Source: a bacterium
GTDB taxonomy: Bacteria > Electryoneota > RPQS01
Direction: 5' to 3'
NCBI GenBank assembly: GCA_016721565.1
Contig: JADKHW010000016.1
Span: 1-42,421, forward strand
DNA: 42,421 bases
Every line of letters begins with the position of its first letter. Within the stretch, counting starts at the first letter, position 1. The translations under genes were made by a program, and so were the position numbers. Below are positions 16,323-24,483 of the stretch, piece after piece. Under the pieces are notes generated by a model that was not told the origin of the DNA, ran no database searches, and worked only from the letters and a program-made list of their open reading frames with translations.

Positions 16323-17927
16323 TTACTTGATCAAGACCATCTTCTGCTGGGCAGCATGTCCATTCGCTTCCAAACGGTAAAGATAGACACCTGAAGCCAT
16401 GCCTGTGGCGTCAAAGCTGACCACGTGCCGGCCAGCCGCGTAATTGCCATTGGCAATCATGGCGATCTCTTGACCAGCAACGTTGAACACCTTCAGATTG
16501 ACGAGCGATGCTTCAGCCAGATCAAACGTGATATTCGTCTGCGGATTGAACGGGTTCGGATAGTTCTGATAGAGTGCAAACGAATTGACCACCATGTTTT
16601 CTTGCGGTGTGGCCGATTCCGTCACCAACGTTTCACGCGAACCATCCGCATTTACCACAACCAATGTGTAGCTGTAGGTCGTGCCGTTGTTCACCGTGTT
16701 GTCCGCCCAAGAATACTCTGCACCTGAAGCAACGTTGTTCGCGCTCACCTGTGCCATCATCTGACCATCGCGCAATATCTCGAAGCGGTCGAGATTAGAT
16801 TCAGACGCGGTTCTCCAATTCACGGTCACGATTCCGTCACCGGCAATCGCGTCAAAGTCATTCAGCTCAACAGGGAGAATGTCATCCAAGGTCACACAAA
16901 TGCAACCGTCGCCGCGAATTTCCAGCCAGAACACACCATTCGTGTATTGCCAATTGCCGCCGAAGAACTCTTGAATATAGCTCGACGGATCGCAGTCGAA
17001 GTTACACGGAGTTGTACAGCCCAAACGCTTCGTCACGATCGGGAATAGTCCATCAGGAATATTCGTCACGCGGATACGCGAAGACTGGTCAGGGCAGAGC
17101 GCGATGCACTGCGACGTTCCGGCATCGGTGAGTGCATTAAAGTTTGCATCTTCCGGAATGCAGATACAAATAATCTGACCGCGAATTTCTCCGCCGGGGA
17201 ACACTTGACTGTGCACGTTCACATAAAGGCTCTCAGCTTCAAGCTGAATCACATTCTGAGCAGTAATCGGCCCCCAGTTTCCGCCTGCTGAACCGGGCAC
17301 GAGATTCTGCAAGCCATGTATGACCGGACCCGCAACACCTGCAACGCCGCGATGAATATGCGCCGCAGTCAAGTTCGAGCCGAGGGCGCTCCATGCAACC
17401 GCATATTGAAGTGTATCTTCGTTGGCATCCAAACGGAACCAACCAAACCCTTGCGATGTCGAGCCGTTGGGTGGAACTTCATTTGAGCCACGCAAATGTG
17501 CTATACAAGTTCCGCGCGTTAAGACTTGACCGCGAATTTCACCGGCCGGGAACGCGGCCGTATGAATATTCACATAGAATCCGTGCGCATTCAACTGAGC
17601 AATCTGCGCAGGCGTCAGATCTGCCCAAACGCCAAAAGCCCCTGTATTCGACAGGTTCTGCAAGCCATGTACGACTCCACCGGCAACACCAACCACACCC
17701 GTATGAAAATGCCCCGCAGTTACAGGACCTGTCAGACCGCCAAAAGAAATTGTGTAGTAAAGGTCGTCTCCAACTAACACACACCGCGCCGTACCCGATC
17801 CAGTGGTCGTGTTTGGGGGCACCTCCTGGTTACTACTAAGCGTTGCAAAATGGGTATAGGGTCCCGCCAACGCAACAGCCGTTGCAACAGCCATAACCGC
17901 TATCAAAATCAGTAACTTGTATCTCAT
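16323..17927 (-). CDS. T9SS-exported protein with two CHRD domains
   Basis: 534 aa. After the signal peptide (MRYKLLILIAVMAVATAVALA) come two tandem CHRD (chordin-type) domains (about 24-135 and 139-255). Both have the EVPPN, AGHFHTG/AAHIHRG, VHGLQNL and GEIRGQ signatures. A Cys-rich module (SQCIALCPDQSSRIRV ... CICVTLDD), an FN3-like domain and the sorting domain (LYQNYPNPFNPQTN ... KMVLIK) follow. CHRD domains are extracellular beta modules common in secreted bacterial proteins; their ligand is unknown. A strong promoter lies 53 nt upstream. Part of the tandem T9SS cassette, but apparently transcribed alone. Confidence 0.92.
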   Translation of the reverse strand: MRYKLLILIAVMAVATAVALAGPYTHFATLSSNQEVPPNTTTGSGTARCVLVGDDLYYTISFGGLTGPVTAGHFHTGVVGVAGGVVHGLQNLSNTGAFGVWADLTPAQIAQLNAHGFYVNIHTAAFPAGEIRGQVLTRGTCIAHLRGSNEVPPNGSTSQGFGWFRLDANEDTLQYAVAWSALGSNLTAAHIHRGVAGVAGPVIHGLQNLVPGSAGGNWGPITAQNVIQLEAESLYVNVHSQVFPGGEIRGQIICICIPEDANFNALTDAGTSQCIALCPDQSSRIRVTNIPDGLFPIVTKRLGCTTPCNFDCDPSSYIQEFFGGNWQYTNGVFWLEIRGDGCICVTLDDILPVELNDFDAIAGDGIVTVNWRTASESNLDRFEILRDGQMMAQVSANNVASGAEYSWADNTVNNGTTYSYTLVVVNADGSRETLVTESATPQENMVVNSFALYQNYPNPFNPQTNITFDLAEASLVNLKVFNVAGQEIAMIANGNYAAGRHVVSFDATGMASGVYLYRLEANGHAAQQKMVLIK

Positions 17928-17979
17928 GTTCTCGTCCTTTGGTTATTCAAGTTTAAAACTTGACCATCTCAGTCAACTT

Positions 17980-18008
17980 ATTATAGCATCTGTACCTCGA
18001 GAAGTCAA
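17980..18008 (-). promoter_or_regulatory. near-consensus sigma70 promoter for the CHRD gene
   Basis: On the minus strand TTGACT (18003-18008), 17 nt and TATAAT (17980-17985) lie just upstream of the gene starting at 17927. The -35 matches five of six consensus positions, the -10 all six, and the spacing is optimal. It is the best promoter in the window. Confidence 0.8.
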
Positions 18009-18148
18009 CGAAACTCACCCATCTGGCATCGTTTACATTCCTTCATTTCCCTTGGTTAGTCCTTGTAAAACAACGATTGTTAGAACATCTCATCAGATTT
18101 GAGGCTAATGTCTCTAAAGTAGGTGAGTTTGTCACCGCTAAAATAAAT

Positions 18149-18174
18149 GCGGGCGAACCTATTGGTTCGCCCGC
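18149..18174 (-). terminator. terminator of a lost or unassembled gene
   Basis: GCGGGCGAACC, a TATT loop and GGTTCGCCCGC make a perfect 11-bp stem, followed on the minus strand by ATTTATTTTA. It lies 26 nt after the remnant stop at 18200 and is a member of the hairpin family found after other T9SS genes. Confidence 0.7.
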
Positions 18175-18199
18175 CATGCTAACAAGATGGAGCTTGCGG

Positions 18200-18232
18200 C
18201 TACTTCAGCAATCGACTTTCTTGTTTGGGGGT
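18200..18232 (-). pseudogene. possible C-terminal end of a further T9SS gene
   Basis: On the minus strand a short frame ends TPKQESRLLK then TAG at 18200-18202. The other sorting domains end in forms such as TQKMILMK and QHKMLLLK, and at DNA level this end (TACTTCAGCAA on the plus strand) resembles those of its neighbours. A cassette-type terminator follows. Upstream it runs straight into the poly-G/poly-C tract, so the rest of the gene is missing or unresolved. Confidence 0.35.
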
Positions 18233-18312
18233 CCGGGGGGGGGTGTGGGGGGGGGTCGGGGGGGGGGGGGGGCGCGGGGGGGGGGGGGGGGGGGGGGGGG
18301 CGGGGCGGGCAA
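18227..18312. repeat. interrupted poly-G tract, likely sequencing or assembly artefact
   Basis: About 85 nt are almost only G on the plus strand, with scattered C, T and A, including an uninterrupted run of more than 25 G. Nothing else in the window looks like it. The pattern is what two-colour Illumina chemistry yields at dark cycles or at a poorly joined gap. A natural G tract able to form G-quadruplexes is possible but less likely. Confidence 0.7.
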
Positions 18313-18670
18313 GGGGCGTGCAATTTGAGCACTGCGCCTGGAATTGTTGAGCGGTTGGCTACACCTGGCGATTGTCTACCTGGACGGAGGCGGCCCCCGC
18401 CTGGCTTGAAAGGATCGAGCCGCTGCAACCACACAACACAGGTCGATAGCAGTCTGCTGGTGCCGGGTGTGTTTTAATGGGTTTCCGCGGCCGCCACGTG
18501 GACAGTTCAAACTGCGTTGCAGCACAAAAACCCCCGGTTGTTGTAATGGTCTGACAACTTTCCAATTGTGTAGCCTTAACGCGAGCCGTTTGGTATAAGT
18601 AACGTAAGGCACTAATACAACTTTCTTGGTTTCCACATTGAATTGATCAGTTGCCTTGACGAAATCAAAA
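18313..18670. other. stretch without a recognisable gene
   Basis: About 350 nt beyond the poly-G tract contain only short unconvincing frames on both strands. By position it should carry the upstream part of the gene ending at 18200, or its promoter. I recognise no domain in any frame, so it may be misjoined sequence. Confidence 0.4.
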
Positions 18671-18674
18671 CAAA

Positions 18675-18704
18675 AAGGGCCGCAGGAAAACTCCTGCGGC
18701 CCTT
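18675..18704 (-). terminator. terminator of T9SS gene 4
   Basis: AAGGGCCGCAGGA and TCCTGCGGCCCTT form a 13-bp stem. On the minus strand five T (18672-18676) end the structure. It lies about 22 nt after the stop at 18727. Confidence 0.85.
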
Positions 18705-18726
18705 CGATTTCAAACGTTACAAGCTG

Positions 18727-20727
18727 TTACTTCAAGAGCAACATCTTGTGCTGTGCGGAGAAGCTTCCAGCCTTCAGAGTGTAGAAGTACAAGCCAGAAG
18801 CCAAACCTTGGCCGCTGAACTTGATCGTGTGATTCCCTGCGGCATAGCTGCCATTGGCAAGCACGGCGACCTCTTGGCCAACTGCGTTGAAGACGCGCAG
18901 TTCAACATTCGAAACTTCCGGCAAGCTAAACGAGATGTTCGTCTCCGGATTGAACGGATTCGGGTAGTTCTGCATCAACGCATATTCAGTGGCAACACCA
19001 GTACCGAGCGATGGCGCGGCTGATTGCGTGGCAAGATTGTCACGCGAACCATCCATGTTCACAAGCACGAGCGAGTAGTTGTAAACCGTTCCGTTCACGA
19101 CGTTGGCATCGGTCCAATTGTAGTGCGAACCTGTGGCAGAATTCGTGGCGGTGACTTGCGCCATCATTACACCATCACGAGCGATTTCGAAGTGATCAAC
19201 ATTGGTTTCTGAACCAGTCGCCCAAGCCAACTCAACCTGTCCGTCACCGGCTGTCGCGGTAAAGCTATTGAGTTCAACCGGCAAGACACGGTCAACGCAG
19301 AAGCAGTAGCAACCGCCCTGATCCGAGTAGAGATCCATGCACCAGAGTTGACTCTCCGGCAAGTACACCCAATCCATATAGAGTTGCGGGTAGGCCGGGT
19401 AGCAATCGGATTCGCAGCCTGAGGGCGGAATTGTACGAATCGGGGAGCAACCATCCGCCCACGTCGCCACGGGGCGCTGGAATTCGCTGGCCGGTCCGAC
19501 AAAAATCTTCTGGATTTCACCCGGGCAAATTGACAAGCACTGGCAGAACGGAACTTGTTCAACCGAGAAATAATAGTCGTGGTTATAGCACGGCGGTTCG
19601 CACGGTTCGCCGGAATCTTCAACCGTCAAACCGAATCGTCCAACTTCACCGCCATAACCGTTCACGAAAATGAAATAGCTTTCGCCCGCGACTGAGCACC
19701 ATTCAACATACGAAGCGAGATCGAAAACCGGGCAACCAGAAAGATATTCACCGGTTTCTTCGTCATAGTAGTACCAGTCGTCATTGCCGTCAACGCAGAC
19801 GAGATCTTCGCAAGATCCGGTGTAAACGTTGATCTTGGTATCATAATTCGTCTGCTCGCTACACGTATGCGCGCGCATTGTGTTACCAGTACCGATTACT
19901 TCGTACCACAGACCACAAGCTTCGGGATCAGTGCCACAGTATTCCGGATTCGGATGAAGCGCACCCAAAGTTGAAGAAGCCAGCACATATGCCGAGCCTT
20001 CGTTCAGCACAATCGGTTCAGCCCACGAGCACCATGAATTCTCGGCTTCGCCTGAACAACCGTGAAACGTACCTCCGCAATCTATCTCTACGCCAATAGT
20101 CAAAGAGTAGTCACCCATATCACCGGCAAAGCCAAAGACCACGAGATAGTAGTCACCCGGCTCAAGAAATATGTTAGGAATACAGCTTGAAAGCCCGCTG
20201 TTGTCGTCGGAACAGCCTTCTTCTTCGTCGCTGTCATCATCACAATCGATCGGGAATGTCTCTTCCATCGGGCAATCAGCCCACAATTCAATAACGGTAT
20301 CAAAATCTGAACCGCAGGTAGTGATTGTGTACAAGCCCGGTACCAAACCTCCGTCGCCCACAACAATGTGATAAACAACATCTGATCCGTCGCTACCGCA
20401 AACGACACCACCGATGTAATCATCACCTGTCAGTTCATCAATCACACCACCGTCAAAGTACGGGGCACTCGTCACCTCGGTTGCGTCATTGCAAGTTTCG
20501 CCGCCGAAATCCAAACGGTTCGCACGATGCGGGGCCAACCGCTTAAGTTCACGGTGCAAACGCGCAAGCTCAGTTTTTGCAGCATTAGCGTCGCCGCCAA
20601 CGGCAATCACCTCTGAAATCGACTGTTTGGCTTTCTTAATATCGGCCTTAATCTCAGTCGTCGTGCGTGCAGCAAACGCTGCAACAGTCAGCATGCTCAA
20701 ACACAAAACAATAATCAGTTTCTTCAT
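18727..20727 (-). CDS. T9SS-exported protein with PPC-like beta domains
   Basis: 666 aa. A signal peptide (MKKLIIVLCLSMLTVAAFA) is followed by a short helical, probably coiled-coil segment (about 22-65: KADIKKAKQSISEV ... ELARLHRELKRL). Then come two or three domains like bacterial pre-peptidase C-terminal (PPC) modules, with GLYTITTCGSDFDTVIELW and DYYLVVFGFAGDMGDYSLTI, and later NYDTKINVYTGSC and SYFIFVNGYGGEVG. A Cys-rich segment (about 420-515), an FN3-like domain (LPVELNSFTATAGDG) and the sorting domain (LMQNYPNPFNPETN ... KMLLLK) end the protein. It is acidic and Cys-rich, and probably extracellular. No catalytic motif. The start is ATG with a GGAGAG ribosome binding site close upstream. 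Confidence 0.88.
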   Translation of the reverse strand: MKKLIIVLCLSMLTVAAFAARTTTEIKADIKKAKQSISEVIAVGGDANAAKTELARLHRELKRLAPHRANRLDFGGETCNDATEVTSAPYFDGGVIDELTGDDYIGGVVCGSDGSDVVYHIVVGDGGLVPGLYTITTCGSDFDTVIELWADCPMEETFPIDCDDDSDEEEGCSDDNSGLSSCIPNIFLEPGDYYLVVFGFAGDMGDYSLTIGVEIDCGGTFHGCSGEAENSWCSWAEPIVLNEGSAYVLASSTLGALHPNPEYCGTDPEACGLWYEVIGTGNTMRAHTCSEQTNYDTKINVYTGSCEDLVCVDGNDDWYYYDEETGEYLSGCPVFDLASYVEWCSVAGESYFIFVNGYGGEVGRFGLTVEDSGEPCEPPCYNHDYYFSVEQVPFCQCLSICPGEIQKIFVGPASEFQRPVATWADGCSPIRTIPPSGCESDCYPAYPQLYMDWVYLPESQLWCMDLYSDQGGCYCFCVDRVLPVELNSFTATAGDGQVELAWATGSETNVDHFEIARDGVMMAQVTATNSATGSHYNWTDANVVNGTVYNYSLVLVNMDGSRDNLATQSAAPSLGTGVATEYALMQNYPNPFNPETNISFSLPEVSNVELRVFNAVGQEVAVLANGSYAAGNHTIKFSGQGLASGLYFYTLKAGSFSAQHKMLLLK

Positions 20728-20790
20728 CGTGTACGCTCTCCTCAGTTCTGTGACACAATATTTATGGGTTAAGCCCTCTCTATCATCAAA

Positions 20791-20818
20791 CTGGGGCGGT
20801 CAAAATGGCCAACCCCAG
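20791..20818 (-). terminator. hairpin after the small T9SS protein gene
   Basis: CTGGGG (20791-20796) and CCCCAG (20813-20818) close a stem extended by partial pairing of GGTCA with TGGCC. On the minus strand TTTGATG follows. It lies about 50 nt after the stop at 20866. Confidence 0.6.
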
Positions 20819-20865
20819 AAATTCAGTCTCTCAACTATTTGCGCAATTGCTTTTGCGCGATGCGA

Positions 20866-21468
20866 TCACTTCAACAGAACCATCTTCTTCTGGTCAACGA
20901 AGTTTCCAGCCTGCAATTGGTAGAAATACACACCAGACGGCAAGTCACGGCCATTGAACAGCACGGTATACCGACCGCGCGAGAAATTTCCAGCAAACGG
21001 ACGTGCAACCTGTTGCCCGAGCACATCGTATACAGTTAGCACAGCCGGGCCGTCTTCGGCAAGTTCGACAGCAATCGTGGTTTCGGGATTGAACGGATTT
21101 GGAAAGTTCTGATGTAACTTGAAATCGCGGACAATCGTAGCATCAAATGCCGGAGTTGCGGCAACTGTACCCAGTTCCTCACGACTACCATCAGCCATAA
21201 CAGCTACAAGTAAGTAGCTGTACTCTTGGTCGTTTTGCACTTCACGATCTACCCACTCATAAGTCAATCCGCTACTGGAGGGAACCCTGCCTGCGGCCAA
21301 ACCGTTGCGGATCACGTCAAAGCGGGCAACCGATTGAGAGGAAGTAAGCTCCCATCTCACAAGCACCTGCCTCGACTGACCAACAGCTGAGAACGAGGCC
21401 AACGGCAAAGCTTGGCTGGCCATAGTCAGCGTAAGGGTCAGTAATAAAGCAATTAAGCATCGTTTCAT
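20866..21468 (-). CDS. minimal T9SS-exported protein: signal peptide, FN3-like domain and sorting domain only
   Basis: 200 aa from ATG 21468, chosen for the GGAG 7 nt upstream and the signal peptide that follows (MKRCLIALLLTLTLTMASQA). The mature part is just the FN3-like domain seen at the end of its neighbours (LPLASFSAVGQSRQVLVRWE ... DGSREELGTVAATP) and the sorting domain (LHQNFPNPFNPETT ... DQKKMVLLK). There is no cargo domain before them. It may be a true mini-adhesin or decoy substrate, or a gene that lost its N-terminal domains. Its downstream neighbour on the same strand has its own terminator. Confidence 0.85.
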   Translation of the reverse strand: MKRCLIALLLTLTLTMASQALPLASFSAVGQSRQVLVRWELTSSQSVARFDVIRNGLAAGRVPSSSGLTYEWVDREVQNDQEYSYLLVAVMADGSREELGTVAATPAFDATIVRDFKLHQNFPNPFNPETTIAVELAEDGPAVLTVYDVLGQQVARPFAGNFSRGRYTVLFNGRDLPSGVYFYQLQAGNFVDQKKMVLLK

Positions 21469-21813
21469 AGTCAAACTCCATTGGAATTGCGGCTCCCTGT
21501 TGGGAGCACGAGCAAAGTACAGGACAAAGATAGCGGCAATCCGGCGCATTTCCAATGAAGTTGTGACACGATCTTGAGGTTTAAGTGGAGGTTTTGTTAG
21601 AAGTTGGGTGTAGTAAGTATAGTAGAATAGCGTTAGCAGGGTCAGCAAAAAGAAACGGCTCGTCCGAAAGGGAGAACGAGCCGTTCGCGCGACTGCAGAT
21701 CCCCGGGACCCACAATCAGCAACTGAGATATTGTTACCAGAAAACTAACAGATTCCTCGCCAAAAGCAAGCCTTTCATTTGATTCTCGGGGTCGCTTTGG
21801 TTATTTTGAATAT
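21469..21813. other. intergenic region between divergent genes
   Basis: About 345 nt hold no gene. It must contain the promoters of the mini T9SS gene (minus) and the phosphatase gene (plus). GTAAGTATAGTAG at 21613-21625 resembles motifs near 9790 and 14015. An unexplained terminator lies at 21654-21685. Confidence 0.45.
21654..21685 (-). terminator. orphan terminator
   Basis: AACGGCTCGT (21654-21663) and ACGAGCCGTT (21676-21685) form a stem that is extended inward by TCC/GGA pairing. On the minus strand TCTTTTTG follows. No minus-strand gene ends just upstream of it; the nearest in that direction is over 2.8 kb away. Confidence 0.65.
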
Positions 21814-22037
21814 ATGATGGAAACCGAACCTTTAGTCCCACAAAACATTCAAGACAAGCCGTCGAATTTTGACGCCTTCGCACGCGCAGCTGCGGGGGTT
21901 GGCGGGTTTGCTGTTGCTCATAATTCTGGTATTACTCTTGTTCCAAGAGCAATCAGGATTTAAGGTTTACAGTAATTCCGGCGGGTTACAGCCGAGACCG
22001 AGCAAGTGTTATCAAGTTCAGGGATTCTGTTCGTATC
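21814..22037 (+). pseudogene. broken 5' part of the phosphatase gene
   Basis: The N-terminus of the following protein appears in pieces. One frame begins at ATG 21814 (METEPLVPQNIQDKPSNFDAF). A second carries a clear membrane segment (LAGLLLLIILVLLLFQEQ, about 21890-21955). A third, that of the main gene, takes over near 21975 with VIPAGYSRDRASVIKFRDSV. Two frame changes are needed to join them. This explains why the main frame offers only an internal TTG as a start. Confidence 0.5.
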
Positions 22038-24407
22038 TTGACAGTCGTTAAAGAGCGTGACTTTCCGGGCGGCAAGTACCCTGTTAAAGGCGACACCATC
22101 CTCATGCTCGGTGAAAAGCCGGCAACACCGGAATACTGGAGATCGGTTATCCAACGAGCCATGCCTCCCGACACGATTCTAACAATTCGTGTAAACGGAG
22201 CCGATGGTATACGCGATTTTGTCATGCAAGCCAAAGTGGATGAACCTTCGAGCATCGCCATGCTGCTCGTGATTGACATCTTGCGCTTCATGATTGCATT
22301 AGGATTCATCGGAGTAGGGTTGTGGGCCTTTTTTGCCCAGCCGAACTTGGTGCAAGTGCGCGTCTTCGCTTGGTTCTGCTTTGCAATGACTGCTGTCATG
22401 ATCTCCGGCGTACGAATCGTCCCGACTCATTTTGCGACATTCAAGATTCCATACTTCACGGAGTTGTTGGGCGGTCTTGGAGTATTCGCCCTCGGACTTA
22501 GCGTCTTCTGGCTTCACCTTCAACTTCTGTTCCCGCGGCCTTTGAAGTTGATGCTAAAGCACAAACGATGGATCCTCCCGCTGATCTATCTGCCGTGGAT
22601 AACGATGATCGTTGCGGCGTCAATGGCTGCCATGAAAGTGATCGAACCCGAAATCGCAGAGCTTGCCTCCAAGTGGGTGATCGTACCCATGCTGCTCTCA
22701 TTGATCAGCGGCTTTGTGATTCTCAGCCGTCGATTCGTCCGTACGGAGGACCGCCTTGAAAAACGCCAACTTCGTCTGGTTTTCTGGGGAACCGCGATTG
22801 GTTTAGGCGGGTTTGTTCTGTTGTTAGTTGCGCTGAATTTGTTCAGCGAGTATTTTCAAGACAGTACAATGCTCCAGCTCGGCAGCATTGTTGCCAGCTT
22901 TTCGCTCTTGCTGTTGACTCCAATTTCATTCGCGTATGCGTTTGGCCGCTACAGGCTATTGGAAGTACAAGGCAAATTAAAGCGCGGCACTCGTTACCTA
23001 ATTGCGGCGGTACTTGGCTTTTCACTGCTTTTCGCAATACTGTATGTCATCGGAAACTACACTCTGTTTGGCAACGGGGGTAATAGAAACCCGTGGTCGA
23101 TGGTACTTGTTATTTTGTTCGCGCTTGCCGCCGGACGAGTCTCGACACGGTTAAGCAAAATTCTGGAAACCAGATTCTACCCTGAACGGCAGCAGCTCCG
23201 TTCGCGGCTTGAATCTGCGCTCGAACGATCATCTTCATACGGCGATTGCGATCAGTTCTGGCTACAATTGGCCGAGAACATCCGCGAGAGTCTCAGCATT
23301 CAGATCGTTCACCCCGTTTTGGCCGGAATCAACGGCGACAACTTCATGCTCCAGAATCTTGAAGCCACTCCGTTTTCACCGAAGGGCGATTTTGTAGGCC
23401 GTCTCCGCACCGAACGTCGCCCGTTACTCGTGGACGAGTTAATTGCCAGTGGCCGTACGATCATTTCCGATGCCGAATTGAAATGGCTCTCGGGTAATAA
23501 CGTCGCACTCGTGTTGCCGCTCATGACACAGCAACGCATGACGGGATTTCTGGCGCTTGGTTTCAAGACCGAAGAAGAAGATTACGCGCCCGAAGAGTTG
23601 AGCGTGCTCACCACACTCGCTCCTCAAGTCGCTTTAGCCAGCGAGAACATGCGCTTGATTGAGGAGAATGTCGAGAAGCGTAGGCTCGAGGAGCAAATGC
23701 AAATGGCACGACGCATTCAAGAAGGTTTCTTGCCGCAAGTGCTGCCCATTTCGCCGGGGCTTGAGATTGCAACACACAATCGTTTCTCACTCGACGTTGC
23801 AGGAGACTATTTCGACGTGATGTCGCTTCCCGACGGTGAAACGCTCATCGCCATCGCCGACGTTTCCGGCAAAGGTGCGGGTGCCGCACTGTTGATGGCG
23901 AACCTGCAAGCGTCATTGCGCACTGCCGTTGACGTTGGCATACCGTTGACACGATCAATTGCTCAAGTTAACAACCTCATTTTCCGCAATACCCCCCCCG
24001 AGCAGTATATTACATTCGTTGCCGTGCTGTTCGATCCGCGCACATCAAAGCTACGCTTCGTCAATGCGGGGCACAATCCGCCACAGCTAATCAGCAAAGA
24101 CGGTCAGATGAAAGAACTTCCGCCGACCGGATTAATCCTCGGCGCAATTCCCAACGTGACCTACGAAGAGGAAAGTGTTGACTTCATGCCCGGCGACCTG
24201 CTCGTGCTTTATACAGACGGCGTGAGCGAAGCCATGAACGATGCCGAAGAAGAATTCGGTGAAGAGCGCATTAAGCAGCTCGCCATCAGTCTGCGAAACG
24301 AATCCGCCATCCGTATCGTGGAAGAATTTGAGATTGATGTTGAACGATTCTGTGGACGCATCCCGATGGAAGACGATTCTACCATGGTTGTCGTGAAGCG
24401 AATGTAG
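22038..24407 (+). CDS. membrane-bound RsbU/SpoIIE-type PP2C phosphatase with GAF domain
   Basis: 789 aa as open from TTG 22038; the true protein starts further upstream. A PDZ-like segment (KERDFPGGKYPVKGDTILML) is followed by about seven membrane helices (about 75-350), a GAF domain (about 395-545), a linker helix (MQMARRIQEGFLPQVLP) and a SpoIIE-type phosphatase domain (about 575-789). Its metal-binding motifs are present: DVAGDYFDV, ADVSGKGAGAALLMA, GHNPP and LYTDGVSEA. Such proteins dephosphorylate anti-sigma-factor antagonists in partner-switching systems. No antagonist or anti-sigma gene is in the window. An eight-C run at about 23994 keeps the frame. A bidirectional terminator follows. 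Confidence 0.88.
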   Translation: MTVVKERDFPGGKYPVKGDTILMLGEKPATPEYWRSVIQRAMPPDTILTIRVNGADGIRDFVMQAKVDEPSSIAMLLVIDILRFMIALGFIGVGLWAFFAQPNLVQVRVFAWFCFAMTAVMISGVRIVPTHFATFKIPYFTELLGGLGVFALGLSVFWLHLQLLFPRPLKLMLKHKRWILPLIYLPWITMIVAASMAAMKVIEPEIAELASKWVIVPMLLSLISGFVILSRRFVRTEDRLEKRQLRLVFWGTAIGLGGFVLLLVALNLFSEYFQDSTMLQLGSIVASFSLLLLTPISFAYAFGRYRLLEVQGKLKRGTRYLIAAVLGFSLLFAILYVIGNYTLFGNGGNRNPWSMVLVILFALAAGRVSTRLSKILETRFYPERQQLRSRLESALERSSSYGDCDQFWLQLAENIRESLSIQIVHPVLAGINGDNFMLQNLEATPFSPKGDFVGRLRTERRPLLVDELIASGRTIISDAELKWLSGNNVALVLPLMTQQRMTGFLALGFKTEEEDYAPEELSVLTTLAPQVALASENMRLIEENVEKRRLEEQMQMARRIQEGFLPQVLPISPGLEIATHNRFSLDVAGDYFDVMSLPDGETLIAIADVSGKGAGAALLMANLQASLRTAVDVGIPLTRSIAQVNNLIFRNTPPEQYITFVAVLFDPRTSKLRFVNAGHNPPQLISKDGQMKELPPTGLILGAIPNVTYEEESVDFMPGDLLVLYTDGVSEAMNDAEEEFGEERIKQLAISLRNESAIRIVEEFEIDVERFCGRIPMEDDSTMVVVKRM

Positions 24408-24427
24408 CAGCACAGTCTGCACAAATT

Positions 24428-24459
24428 AAACGAGGCGCATGAAATCATGCGCCTCGTTT
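24428..24459. terminator. bidirectional Rho-independent terminator
   Basis: AAACGAGGCGCATGA and TCATGCGCCTCGTTT form a 15-bp stem between the convergent phosphatase and chemoreceptor genes. A and T runs on both sides suit both directions. Confidence 0.88.
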
Positions 24460-24483
24460 GCTTTATGTTCGCCGAAACTTCCT

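Noticed and set aside
18159..18434. Pro-rich protein encoded by the C-rich strand
   Set aside because: It is simply the translation of the poly-G/poly-C tract; no homology, no start context, and the tract is probably artefactual.
21695..21715. Polylinker-like run of restriction sites (CTGCAG, CCCGGG) suggesting vector sequence
   Set aside because: Only two sites occur by chance within 20 nt and the flanks do not resemble a cloning vector.
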